Origin: Saccharicrinis aurantiacus | Lineage (GTDB): Bacteria; Bacteroidota; Bacteroidia; Bacteroidales; Marinilabiliaceae | Direction: 5' to 3' | DNA: 64,000 nt | Assembly (NCBI RefSeq): GCF_001660705.2 | Contig: NZ_LYBV02000021.1 | Location: forward strand, 62,001 to 126,000 | Shown: positions 9,801 through 16,514 of the stretch, piece after piece | Layout of the letters: the number at the start of each line of letters is the position of its first letter | How positions within the stretch are numbered: the first letter of the stretch is position 1 | Position numbers and translations under genes: made by a program | The notes under the pieces: model-generated | The model's input: the letters and a program-made list of their open reading frames with translations, nothing else | Database searches by the model: none | What the model was told of the DNA's origin: nothing

Positions 9801-11471
9801 GATAGCGTATCTGTTTCAACAGATAATCCTTATATATTTAATTTCTCAGGTAATAAAGATGTTGTATATACAGCGCATTTCGTTGAAAATAATATTATTG
9901 CTGAAGGAGATGGATCAAAAGATTCACCTTATATCATTAAATCTTTTGAAGAGTTAGTTTGCTTAACTAATGTTACATCAATTTGGGATAAGCATTTCGA
10001 ATTAGGAAATGATATCGATGCATATGATTCACGAATAGTAAATCAAAACTATGGTCTTTCACCAATTGGGGTAGGATACGAAAAACGATTTACTGGTAAT
10101 TTTGATGGAAAAGGCTTCACAATATCTAATTTGTATATTAATAGATATGACTCAGAGTACGGTCAAGCCCTTTTTGCTCATGTAGGAGATGAAAATGGAG
10201 ACCCAACAGTAATTGCAAATGTAAACTTATCTTCAGTATTAATTGGTGGCTACCAAGGTGTTGGTGCATTAGTTGGTCAAATGACTAATACCTATATTGA
10301 GAACTGTAAAGCTGATGGTGAAGTTATAGGTATAGGAAGTTATATAGGTGGTTTAGTAGGACGTTCTGAGGATCGTAGTTATATTAAATCATCAGCATAT
10401 AAAGGTTATGTATCTTCACCAGTTTTAACTTCAAGTATTGCAGTAGGAGGTTTAGTTGGGTATAGTTCAAACACGAACATTGAGTATTGTTACGCAATAA
10501 CAGATTCTATTATTAGTTCAGGTTCTTCAGTTGGTGGTCTTGTAGGGTATAGTCATGATATCGCCAAAGCTGATGATGCAAGTATAGAAGCTACATATGG
10601 TATAACTAAATCGTTTGCTGTAAGTAAAGGTATTAAAGGTGCTTCATCATTTTCAGGTTTAGTTGGAACTAATAACAATGCATTTGTTAAAGAATCTTAT
10701 GCAGTAGCTAACTTATATGCAATAAATAGTGATTTAACCATGAGTGGTGGGTTAATTGGCACAGGATCAGTTAACTCAGTACAAGATTCTTATTTCAACA
10801 GTGATAAAGATGGAGTTGTATATAATGGTTCTGGTAAAGGTATTACTACTGAAGAGTTTGCAGATGAGTTAATTTTCTCAAGTTGGATTTTTGGAACGGA
10901 AGGCAACTGGAAGATGGCTTATGGTCAAGGTGGTGAAAAGCGTCCTTGTTTCTATAACATGGATACTTATACAGTTACTTTTAAGGCCGATGAAAATGGT
11001 TTGGTTTCAGCTGCTTTAGAAACCCCAGTATCTGAAATTACCGATGATATATTAATGGGTGAAGACTCACGAACTATTACAGCTGTTCCCGATTCAGAAT
11101 ACAGTTTCGCTAGTTGGGATATTGAAAATGGTGGTCACTGGGATATGGATAATATATCTACTTATGTTCCAGGTGCTAAATCAGAAGATATGGTTCTTGT
11201 TGCAGTATTTACTAACAATGATGTTAGTGTAAACGATAAAGCGTATGCTTCAATTCAAGCCTACCCAAATCCTGTAAATGATATCTTATATATCGATAAT
11301 GTGTTGGCACAAACCCCTATACGTTTTGTTAATGTAGCTGGAAAAGTTGTATTCATTGAAAATAACTTTAATGGAGTTTCTATCAATATAGCACACCTTA
11401 ATCCGGGTGCATATGTAATGATGATAGAAACAACTACAGGAATGCAAAAAATTAAGGTGATTAAAAAATAA
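3825..11471 (+). CDS. Giant GLUG-repeat surface protein with T9SS sorting tail
   Basis: This 2548-residue protein has a Sec signal peptide (residues 1-22, ending TARAQ) and five tandem modules starting near residues 24, 479, 941, 1427 and 2025. Each module opens with a conserved (Y/F)SGGSGT..(D/N)PY.I..LDDL head and an 'FxGxFDGQGYTISNLYINRP' type block. It continues with many GLUG-like turns such as VGGLVGY, alternating with CYSTG. The first four modules end in an InlB/Listeria-Bacteroides type beta repeat (for example GWYNNGDQITFTA then FAGWY). The last about 75 residues form a T9SS type A sorting domain with the AYPNPVND motif and a C-terminal IKVIKK. GLUG proteins are beta-helical and usually adhesins or bacteriocin-like surface proteins; no enzymatic motif is visible. 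It is probably exported by the type IX system and anchored on or shed from the surface. Its position behind a SusD/metallohydrolase set suggests a role in substrate adhesion, which is inference. Confidence 0.9.
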   Translation: MNAKTLHLFLMLLFTCAFTARAQYSGGSGTAEDPYQIATLTDLKDLSLTESHWKSHFILKNDIDASVTSDWDDGAGTIVGFKPIGYHINNSFLGVFDGKGYTISNLYINRPTESNVGLFGYLGDNSNFATIKNIHLKDADITGYTYVGGLSGYGAYASINNVSVSGIIAADGVSRVYAGGIVGYLKGEIVNSKSSGTVTAADYVGGLVGYLYYKPDFEYAAFRCSSSVTVTATSASRSYSGGLAGYIYGKVNGCYSTGTVSGGSYVGGFAGNFSYSSGVISNCFATGNVSSTYTTSAYTGGFIGYSTGTVLNCYYLGTLSTVGTKYIGAFVGYYSAYSPKLYNCFYNSDTGISQDVDGISGISMASFALQSSFPEWDFASDWEMGINTEVSASSLPYPKALLYDSYISYDQTITSAGTVSGDKGWYNNGDQITFTASAAVSPYVFAGWYKGIEKLAETQSYTTTVNGDAKYTARYKAEYSGGEGTEAEPYEIANLDDLQLLIDTEEDFDKYFILINDIDAKETSTWVDDNDVDKKGFTPIGNYESKKFTGSFDGQGYTISNLYIDRPIDPYTGFFGYTSFAEIKNLNLLNHTIIGGDNTGALIGSSANTDLENCSANGSVQGKTNVGGLLGKYSSGMTAGVSKGKLENCYSEGSVKGSGTYAGGLVGIASGEIIERCYSKANVSGYQTVGGFVGRASSDLQYCYATGDVEGRCSVGGFEGQAGSSQSSVSFCFATGSVSQKDLGSSQDEYGYVGGFIGEMTSYSYVEYCYSTGEVTKQSKYGGFYGDLGMQVNNYKIENCVYDYETSDQPDQNRDGITALSTAQFADIANYPAGWDEEWEIGVIEAIDTKIRSYSKVLLGYDYQIYYEIENNLAGSVSSDKGQGWFKDGDEITLTVTTDFGYKFDGWYIDEEKVSDELVYTFTASQFATYTAKHIGTPLTFSGGSGTALNPYKISTLDDLILMGNRIVDVKDSHFILINDIDASASTNLNDGLGFAPIGEFWGTFNGDGYTISELYINRPSESKVGLFSYLYNASVSGLNMQDCNITGGDETGTLCGRLHYEALLNRCNITGGSVNGSNSVGGMLGMGFSYISYTWGKIAKLNYCSVEDITISGGTNVGGLVGDMKGVINSSYASATVNGDSNVGGLVGLMQGDSGLYTEFSYAKSIVTAKNAAGGLVGYMQRSANIKKSYAIADVTLKEGSGTTDGYGAGGLVGYINASTITDSYSVGSISGLDFMGGLVGSAASRSSISNCYTTVGINAFGSTNAGLIATIDNDNVTVTDCYFDTELTGYSEGVKVDATEISAITALTTAESALEASFTSFDFDGVWNVLTNSEIDDNARPYLKWETNSTNITVSAQPENRGNVFGEGWFNLGDEVTLTAQTLPGWKVEMWKNGSDTVSVNASYVFDIEEDAIYNLSVIFVEDFSAAGEGTEAFPYEITSLDQLEQLGYLPSLWDKHFILMNDIDASATSDWNMADHDQDIQTPEVPLGFSPLGDHNTYGFRDRVAFTGNFDGQGYSISGLYINRPFDNYIGVFGFTKGATIKNLTIDAANFLGGSYTGGLVGYTFKNQLKEEEFQSKFENCNIINSKVFANSYVGGFAGNMYYDIVTNCSVQNIDLTSSSYSGGFVGELTYESKIDGCYSTGVMNTYGDNNGGFAGRAVGNCTITNSYSSVNIEGNQQLGGFVGYFGRAGLIRNCHATGSAKAYSPYGLVGGFVGYINNGKIEDCYSTGDVTAIDLFAGGFAGYGDAGDLSHITKCYTTSNVYGRRYLGGFAGQYDGKISYSYATGTVDGSYDGAYGHTDYDIHFAGFVAYLGSNGHIDNSFTFSTVKGFNYVVGFVGVNQGYVESCYSAGELEATGTGMAGFAAYSSEEDQSQVIGCYFDKTLAGTTTAIGAGKVTGVTALETAAFAQEANMPELPFESVWKIGLNADLEDNSRPYLKWEEGGARIEVEFTHLNAGNYSGHGWFVEGEEVSLSVNNVQAGLSFSHWEVDSVSVSTDNPYIFNFSGNKDVVYTAHFVENNIIAEGDGSKDSPYIIKSFEELVCLTNVTSIWDKHFELGNDIDAYDSRIVNQNYGLSPIGVGYEKRFTGNFDGKGFTISNLYINRYDSEYGQALFAHVGDENGDPTVIANVNLSSVLIGGYQGVGALVGQMTNTYIENCKADGEVIGIGSYIGGLVGRSEDRSYIKSSAYKGYVSSPVLTSSIAVGGLVGYSSNTNIEYCYAITDSIISSGSSVGGLVGYSHDIAKADDASIEATYGITKSFAVSKGIKGASSFSGLVGTNNNAFVKESYAVANLYAINSDLTMSGGLIGTGSVNSVQDSYFNSDKDGVVYNGSGKGITTEEFADELIFSSWIFGTEGNWKMAYGQGGEKRPCFYNMDTYTVTFKADENGLVSAALETPVSEITDDILMGEDSRTITAVPDSEYSFASWDIENGGHWDMDNISTYVPGAKSEDMVLVAVFTNNDVSVNDKAYASIQAYPNPVNDILYIDNVLAQTPIRFVNVAGKVVFIENNFNGVSINIAHLNPGAYVMMIETTTGMQKIKVIKK

Positions 11472-11483
11472 ATATAAAAATAT

Positions 11484-11511
11484 AGAGCAGCAAACATGTG
11501 TTTGCTGCTCT
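11484..11511. terminator. 13-bp perfect hairpin between the GLUG and protease genes
   Basis: AGAGCAGCAAACA at 11484-11496 pairs perfectly with TGTTTGCTGCTCT at 11499-11511 around a 2-nt loop. It lies 12 nt after the GLUG stop. The U-tract is poor (CTTAAAAC follows), so it may be an RNA-processing or stability element rather than a full terminator. Confidence 0.6.
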
Positions 11512-11526
11512 TAAAACCCATTTATT

Positions 11527-14055
11527 ATGAGACAACTATTTCTCTTATCTTTATTTGTGATGGCACTTACACAAGTAAAGGTTGCGGCATGCTCTCACGA
11601 TTTATCTCATGCTTGTAAATCAAGTACTAATATAAATCACGAACATGATGATGCAAATTTACCAAGTGTTTGTTGGTGGGAAGGCTCAGGTAAGGTAAAT
11701 AAAAAATTTACACCTCCACCTACACTTCTAAAAAGTGGTTCTGAGAAAAAAACAGAATTTATAGTTTATAAGTTTGGGTTTCCGTCTAAAGAGGCAGAAA
11801 TAGCATTTGATTATGCAATCTCTATATGGGAAAGTTGTATTCCATCTGGAGTTCCAATTTCAATTGCAGTTGAGTGGTCCCGTTATATGCCTGAAGGAGC
11901 TTTGGCTGGCTGTTCACCTAATGGATATAAAAAGTTTTACAATGATCCTTTTTTAACCAATACGCTATATCCTTTTTCTTTATACCATAAATTAAGTTAT
12001 GAGAATGAGGAATGGGTTCCGGATATGAGTATTACAATTAATTCCAACTTTGAAAATTGGTATTATGGTATAGATGGTAATACACCTGAATCTAGTTATG
12101 ATTTTGTGACTGTTATGTTACACGAGTTGGCTCATGGTTTTGGTATGCAGGGTGTTTGCAATGGCTATGGAACAGGTTTTGTTTTTGATAAAGAAATTGC
12201 CTATACAATTTTTGATAGACATTTAGAAGACGTAGCTGGAAATAAAATTGATAATAGAACTATTTATCCTAAAGGTTCTAACGAACTTTACGATGTTTTA
12301 AGAGATAGTTTAATTTTTAATGGAGAGAAGGCAAAACAAGCTAATAATAATGTTAGAGTTGGCTTATATGCACCAGATGCCTTTCAAGCAGGTTCTAGTA
12401 TTTACCATTTAGGTGAAGATTTTAAGTATGATGATGACAATTCACTTTTATTCTTTCAATTAGATTTAGGTAGAGCTATACATAACCCTGGACCAGTTTT
12501 ATTAGGGATTTTAAGTGACCTGGGTTGGGATGTAGCCGACCTTGTTCACACATCAACAGATATGGATAATCCATCTGCTAATACTAAAGAAATTACTTTT
12601 GAAGTACGAAGCGAGTATAAGCTCGGTGATATTAAAGTATTTTATAAACAGTCTGAAGAAAGTGTTGCTTCATATGTAGAAGCAGTAGTAACACATATAG
12701 AAGGAGATTCATATAAAGCTACATTTGAGAATTTGGTATATGGTAACGATTATGGATACTATATTCAAATTAACGATAATGCAGATATCGAACCTAGAAG
12801 TTTTTATTACCCAACTACAGGAGCAGTTAAGCCAAAGTATTTTAAGTTTGGACCAGATACTATTAGTCCAGATCTTTATGTACTCGATTTTAATGCAGTA
12901 GTTAGAGTTCCTTATAACTATGGCTTTGAAGTTTCGGCCTATGCAGAAGATAATTACGAAATAGATAATGTGTCTATATTTTGGAAAATAGATGGTGTTG
13001 AACAGCCAAGTATACCTCTTCAACTAAGCGAAGATCAAGTTAATGTTCATAAAGGACTTATAACTTTACCTGAAACAGTAACGAGATACTCAGATGTAGA
13101 GTTTTGGTTTGTAGCCACAGATAACGCCGCTGTACCTAATTTAGTATACTCACCAGAGGCTGATAAACCGGGGCATAAAGTTCAAATAATGGAGTTTGAA
13201 CCCCTACAGGGTGACTATTTTACTAATTTCGACACTGTGTTTTACGATAATGATGAGAGAATAAATGTATCTCATGATTTTTACATGGATGGGATGAGTA
13301 TCTTAAAACCATCAACTCATTTTGAATCAAATAGCTTAAATACCAAGCATCCATACGAACTTAAAGAAATACACAGTGCTAGTTTTGCTTATGAACTTGA
13401 AGTTCAGGATGGAACTAAAATCAGTTATGATGAAATTGTATTAGTTGAGGAATCAAAAGAGGGGTATACCTTCCCATCATATTATTTTTACGATTATGTA
13501 GCTGTTCAAGCTTCTTTCGATCATGGCGAAACCTGGGAAGTTTTAGATAAAGGCTATGATGCCGGAGAGTATGATCCATGGAGACAACTTTGGTCATCAT
13601 GGCTCGAAACAGGTGATAACGAACCACCAAACTCGTATGCATTTGCAACGCCAGATTTATACGCACATAAAGAAATTGACTTAGTTAATGATACACACCT
13701 TGAAGTAGGAGATAAAGTATTAATACGCTTTGTATTATATTCAGATCATATCATCTACGGATGGGGTTGGAGTATTGACAATTTAAGCATTAAATACGAA
13801 GAGCCTGATGTAAGTGTAAAAACCAATCACATGGCCGATATTCAGATAGCTCCAAACCCTGTAACTAATCACTTTATGATTCAAAGTGCAGGCTTATATT
13901 CAGTTGATATTTATAGTGTAACGGGCTCTAAATTGCAGTCGATAAGCACCTATGGTTTCACGCCAATTTATGTTGCCGACTTAACAAATGGAGTATATAT
14001 AGTGAAAATAAAAGGAGAGAGTGGTTCTGTGACTAAGAAACTGCTTAAACAATAA
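11527..14055 (+). CDS. Secreted matrixin-like zinc metalloprotease with T9SS tail
   Basis: This 842-residue secreted protein has a signal peptide of about 21 residues (ending KVAAC). The N-terminal catalytic-type domain carries MLHELAHGFGMQG, with HELAH at residues 199-203. The flanking sequences are metzincin/matrixin-like: a strand pair before the helix, and LGILSDLGWD near residue 330. The glycine after HExxHxx fits a metzincin, but the position of the third histidine ligand is occupied by Gly (HELAHGFGMQG), so the third ligand must come from elsewhere or activity is altered. The middle (about 340-760) consists of beta-sandwich segments, including 'YDYVAVQASFDHGETWEVLD'-type sequence typical of T9SS proteases. 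The end (about 765-842) is a type A sorting domain with IAPNPVTNHF and KKLLKQ. It likely degrades extracellular protein and belongs with the preceding surface genes. Confidence 0.82.
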   Translation: MRQLFLLSLFVMALTQVKVAACSHDLSHACKSSTNINHEHDDANLPSVCWWEGSGKVNKKFTPPPTLLKSGSEKKTEFIVYKFGFPSKEAEIAFDYAISIWESCIPSGVPISIAVEWSRYMPEGALAGCSPNGYKKFYNDPFLTNTLYPFSLYHKLSYENEEWVPDMSITINSNFENWYYGIDGNTPESSYDFVTVMLHELAHGFGMQGVCNGYGTGFVFDKEIAYTIFDRHLEDVAGNKIDNRTIYPKGSNELYDVLRDSLIFNGEKAKQANNNVRVGLYAPDAFQAGSSIYHLGEDFKYDDDNSLLFFQLDLGRAIHNPGPVLLGILSDLGWDVADLVHTSTDMDNPSANTKEITFEVRSEYKLGDIKVFYKQSEESVASYVEAVVTHIEGDSYKATFENLVYGNDYGYYIQINDNADIEPRSFYYPTTGAVKPKYFKFGPDTISPDLYVLDFNAVVRVPYNYGFEVSAYAEDNYEIDNVSIFWKIDGVEQPSIPLQLSEDQVNVHKGLITLPETVTRYSDVEFWFVATDNAAVPNLVYSPEADKPGHKVQIMEFEPLQGDYFTNFDTVFYDNDERINVSHDFYMDGMSILKPSTHFESNSLNTKHPYELKEIHSASFAYELEVQDGTKISYDEIVLVEESKEGYTFPSYYFYDYVAVQASFDHGETWEVLDKGYDAGEYDPWRQLWSSWLETGDNEPPNSYAFATPDLYAHKEIDLVNDTHLEVGDKVLIRFVLYSDHIIYGWGWSIDNLSIKYEEPDVSVKTNHMADIQIAPNPVTNHFMIQSAGLYSVDIYSVTGSKLQSISTYGFTPIYVADLTNGVYIVKIKGESGSVTKKLLKQ

Positions 14056-14116
14056 TTATAGTGTGTTAGTGCCTTTGAGAAATGACAATGCTTAAGGCCT
14101 ATTAAGTAAGAGTCTG

Positions 14117-14147
14117 TTTGTAAAAACAAACAAGGCTCTTGCTTTAA
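14117..14147 (+). terminator. Imperfect hairpin after the protease gene
   Basis: An imperfect inverted repeat (GTCTGTTTGT then ACAAACAAGGC, loop AAAA) lies about 60 nt after the protease stop and before a small lipoprotein gene. The stem has a bulge and the U-tract is weak, so it is a marginal terminator. Confidence 0.4.
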
Positions 14148-14178
14148 ATAATATGAAATCGAAAAAAAACGAAACAAT

Positions 14179-14622
14179 ATGAAAAATGTAATAAATATTT
14201 TAGCCCTGTGCCTACTAATGATGACCATCGCTTGTGGTAAAGACGATGAAAAAGAGTCTACATCTGATCAAACAGCTCCTGAGTTAATCATTGAATCGCC
14301 TGTAGATAATACCGATCTACTTTCAGGTAATCAAGTATTCGTAAAGGCCCTTTGTAAAGACGATGTAGCACTTTCAAAGCTAACTGTTACCCTTTCTAAA
14401 AAAGCATCAGAGCAAGCCACTACAAAGAGTGTAAAAGAGCCTTGGACTGAAGATGATTTAGTAATTGACCTGAGCGGTACTGAACAGTCTGTTGATGAGT
14501 TATTCGGAGAAATTTCGAGCGATGCGCTTGCAGGCGTATATCAATTAAACTTTACTCTTGTTGATGAAGCAGGTAAAACTACCTCAGAAACCATCTCGCT
14601 TAATGTAAACATGAATCTTTAA
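14179..14622 (+). CDS. DUF4625-like small lipoprotein
   Basis: This is a 147-residue lipoprotein whose signal peptide ends at the lipobox MTIAC (mature residues GKDDEKEST). The mature part looks like a single Ig-like beta sandwich: TAPELIIESPVDNTDLLSGN, then a strand-rich core ending GVYQLNFTLVDEAGKTTSETISLNV. This matches my memory of the Bacteroidota DUF4625 family, found near SusCD-type import genes and cell-surface proteases. It lies 123 bp after the T9SS protease and is the last gene of the first locus; a strong terminator follows. The function is unknown; a binding or structural accessory role at the outer membrane is inference. Confidence 0.65.
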   Translation: MKNVINILALCLLMMTIACGKDDEKESTSDQTAPELIIESPVDNTDLLSGNQVFVKALCKDDVALSKLTVTLSKKASEQATTKSVKEPWTEDDLVIDLSGTEQSVDELFGEISSDALAGVYQLNFTLVDEAGKTTSETISLNVNMNL

Positions 14623-14715
14623 TGCGAAGTAATTAGCAGCTAATATTAGATTATTTCGGTAATCAATAACAACTAGTATTGTTATAATATAACAAGCCCC
14701 TAGTGAAAAACTCTC

Positions 14716-14749
14716 AAAGCCATTCTTACAAAAGTAAGGGTGGCTTTTT
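14716..14749 (+). terminator. Intrinsic terminator closing the first locus
   Basis: A 14-bp stem (AAAGCCATTCTTAC at 14716-14729; GTAAGGGTGGCTTT at 14734-14747, with two G-U pairs) around an AAAA loop, followed by T residues. It lies about 95 nt after the DUF4625-like lipoprotein stop. Confidence 0.8.
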
Positions 14750-14819
14750 AATTATAACCTAGTGACTTTCTTACTCAATTGGTCTCCTCTTTTTTCTAGT
14801 TCCTTTATTAGCGCCACAC

Positions 14820-14977
14820 TATATATTCACCATAAGAGGCTTCCCCTGCGGGTCGTGCTTTTCGCTATATCTTTGCTTCGCCATAAGGGGCTCACAAAGG
14901 ATGCCGCTACAATCACTAAGCCAGGCCAGCATAAACAATATGGATAGCAAATAACATAGCCCGCCAATAGCCTAAAC
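14820..14977. other. Non-coding stretch with dispersed-repeat-like sequence
   Basis: Two related 14-15 nt segments, CCATAAGAGGCTTCC (14830) and CCATAAGGGGCTCAC (14881), flank a GC-richer piece (CCTGCGGGTCGTGCTTTTCGC). Its composition differs from the surrounding AT-rich intergenic DNA and resembles the dispersed intergenic repeats common in Bacteroidota genomes. No ORF with plausible coding character is present. Only a genome-wide search can show whether it is dispersed. Confidence 0.35.
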
Positions 14978-15250
14978 GCATGTAGGTTTACGCAAAGCCC
15001 CGCTGCAAAACTCCAAAGGCATGCAGATTTACACAAAGCTCCGCTGTAAAAAAATGAAGGCATGCAGATTTACGCAAAGCCCCGCTGCAAAAAATCGAAG
15101 GCTTGCAGTTTTACGCAAAACTCCACTGTAAAAAATTGAAGGCATGTAGGTTTACGCAAGGCCCCGCTGCAAAAAAAATGGAGGCTTACAGTTTTACGCA
15201 AGGCTCCGCTGCAAGAAACGGAGGCATGTAGGTTTATGCAAAGACTGCCT
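14978..15250. repeat. 41-bp tandem repeat array, about 6.6 copies
   Basis: Direct repeats begin at 14978, 15019, 15060, 15101, 15142, 15184 and 15224 (the last partial), with unit lengths 41, 41, 41, 41, 42 and 40. Each unit starts GC(A/T)TGCAG or GCATGTAGG, continues TTTACGCAAAGCCCCGCTGC (or variants) and ends in an A-run plus GAAG or GGAG. The units are contiguous, with no unique spacers, so this is not a CRISPR array. Forty-one is not a multiple of three and no open frame spans the array. Copies differ by scattered substitutions, mostly transitions, which indicates an old array or one expanded from diverged units. The function is unknown. Confidence 0.9.
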
Positions 15251-15444
15251 AAAATATCAATAACAAGGGTGTGTAATACAGGAGGTTATTGTTCTGAAAT
15301 AAGATTATATATACCTGAATAGTCTTTGAGACCATTAATTATAGTATCGGGGTTACGCATGTAATTAATTTTTATGAATAAATATTACACTACTGCTGCT
15401 GTAGGTTAACTTAGGTTGGTTGTCCAATAGTTGTGCAAAACAAA
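15251..15444. other. Non-coding AT-rich stretch
   Basis: Between the repeat array and the tRNA-Leu terminator I see no ORF, promoter box or strong hairpin, only weak AT palindromes near 15360-15390. Confidence 0.5.
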
Positions 15445-15472
15445 AAAGCCAGACTAATTAAAGTCTGGCTTT
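15445..15472 (-). terminator. Terminator of tRNA-Leu (bidirectional shape)
   Basis: AAAGCCAGACT at 15445-15455 pairs perfectly with AGTCTGGCTTT at 15462-15472 around a 6-nt loop. Read on the minus strand it follows the tRNA by 24 nt and is continued by a T-run. The plus side also ends in TTCTTTT, so it could work both ways. Confidence 0.8.
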
Positions 15473-15495
15473 CTTTTAGATACAGTTTTAATCTG

Positions 15496-15577
15496 TACCC
15501 AGAGCCGGGGTCGAACCGGCACGGGTTGCCCCACTGGTGTTTGAGACCAGCGCGTCTACCAATTCCGCCATCTGGGC
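15496..15577 (-). tRNA. tRNA-Leu (anticodon CAA)
   Basis: The 82-nt minus-strand sequence folds as a class II tRNA. The acceptor stem is GCCCAGA with TCTGGGT and discriminator A; the anticodon stem CTGGT/ACCAG encloses the loop CTCAAAC, giving anticodon CAA (reads UUG). There is an enlarged variable arm (GGGGCAACCC) and a T-arm with GGTTCGACC. CCA is not encoded. A -7-like promoter box lies 31 nt upstream and a terminator follows. Confidence 0.97.
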
Positions 15578-15607
15578 TTGCAAAGCATTGCTGCTTTTTT
15601 GCGTGTG

Positions 15608-15638
15608 CAAATATATATAAAAGATTATATTTCGCAAG
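15608..15638 (-). promoter_or_regulatory. Promoter of tRNA-Leu
   Basis: On the minus strand TATATTTG (15608-15615) matches the Bacteroidota -7 consensus TAnnTTTG. CTTG at 15635-15638, 19 nt further upstream, is one mismatch from the -33 TTTG. The tRNA 5' end is 31 nt downstream. Confidence 0.6.
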
Positions 15639-15842
15639 TCACTTATCCCAATCTTTTTACTCAGGTCTATCTTTTTTGTGTAACACAGCTGTAGGCATCC
15701 TATTAACAAACCTTGTAAGTCACTTTGATAAGCAAATTTAAGCAGCCTACATGCACATAGAAAAACTAGACCTCATAAATATTTAAGAGCTGAAATAAAT
15801 TGTGATAGAATTATTAAATTCGCCTCTTAATAATTTAGAAAT

Positions 15843-16511
15843 ATGACATTGAATAAGATATTCTTACTACTTATATTTATTTTATTATATCTAATGCCAA
15901 ACCTATCAGCTCAAAAAAAAGAATTTTGGTGGGGTGGAGGAGTGGCTTATCAAGTGCCTACAAACCTAATGGCAGATAAAGATTTTGGTTTTGCCACAGT
16001 AGCTAAAGGTGGAGCTGGCTTTTTTGGTACAGGTACTTATTTTTACAATCCGCAACTGTCCTTAACAGGCGATGTGGGCTATAGTTTCTTCCCAAAAGAT
16101 AAGGAGTTTTGGGATGTGAATAATTATGGCGATGTGAATATGACCTATCAAATGTTGAGTGCCACATTTCAGGGTAACTTTTATTTGAGCGAAGGAGAGG
16201 TACGCCCATACTTTGGAGCCCTATTTGGTTTTTATTACTTAATGAATAAAATGAGCTTTACATCTAATAATGAAATCAGTAATCAATCAAAATCTTATAA
16301 AAGCAACGAGCTTCAACCCGGAATGGGCTTAGAGTTTGGAACTCTAATTCAGATGGCTAAGAAAGAGAAATTATCCATCTCTCTCCGTTTCTCATATATC
16401 CCAAATATCGAATCGAAGTATTTACCCGATGAGCAAATAACCATTAACCCACACGGCAAACAAAACCATTGGGGCTTAGCGCTTAAATACTATTTTGCAG
16501 GTAAACGCTAA
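15843..16511 (+). CDS. Outer-membrane beta-barrel protein (porin-like), 222 aa
   Basis: This is a 222-residue exported protein with a clear signal peptide (MTLNKIFLLLIF... ending NLSAQ). The mature part has alternating hydrophobic/aromatic strands (FWWGGGVAYQV, YNPQLSLTGDVGYSFF, YFGALFGFYYLM) and terminates in LALKYYFAGKR, as expected for a small 8-stranded barrel of the OmpA-N/'outer membrane protein beta-barrel' type. The substrate or partner cannot be told. It is monocistronic on the plus strand and its stop lies only 3 nt from the stop of the convergent deoxynucleoside kinase gene, leaving no room for a separate terminator. Confidence is high for an outer-membrane barrel and low for function. 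Confidence 0.75.
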   Translation: MTLNKIFLLLIFILLYLMPNLSAQKKEFWWGGGVAYQVPTNLMADKDFGFATVAKGGAGFFGTGTYFYNPQLSLTGDVGYSFFPKDKEFWDVNNYGDVNMTYQMLSATFQGNFYLSEGEVRPYFGALFGFYYLMNKMSFTSNNEISNQSKSYKSNELQPGMGLEFGTLIQMAKKEKLSISLRFSYIPNIESKYLPDEQITINPHGKQNHWGLALKYYFAGKR

Positions 16512-16514
16512 AGC

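Noticed and set aside
3825-11471. Frameshift or assembly duplication in the giant GLUG gene
   Set aside because: The single frame is open over 7.6 kb and the modules are diverged, so a repeat-caused assembly error is not indicated by the sequence alone.
14762-15063. Short ORFs over the repeat array on both strands
   Set aside because: The unit is 41 bp, so the frame changes with every copy; the translated repeats are low-complexity and there is no signal or domain.
14978-15250. CRISPR array
   Set aside because: The units are contiguous without spacers, the copies are diverged, and no cas gene is present.
15433-15741. ORFs over the tRNA-Leu
   Set aside because: The sequence folds as a tRNA with its terminator and promoter; the ORFs are shadows.
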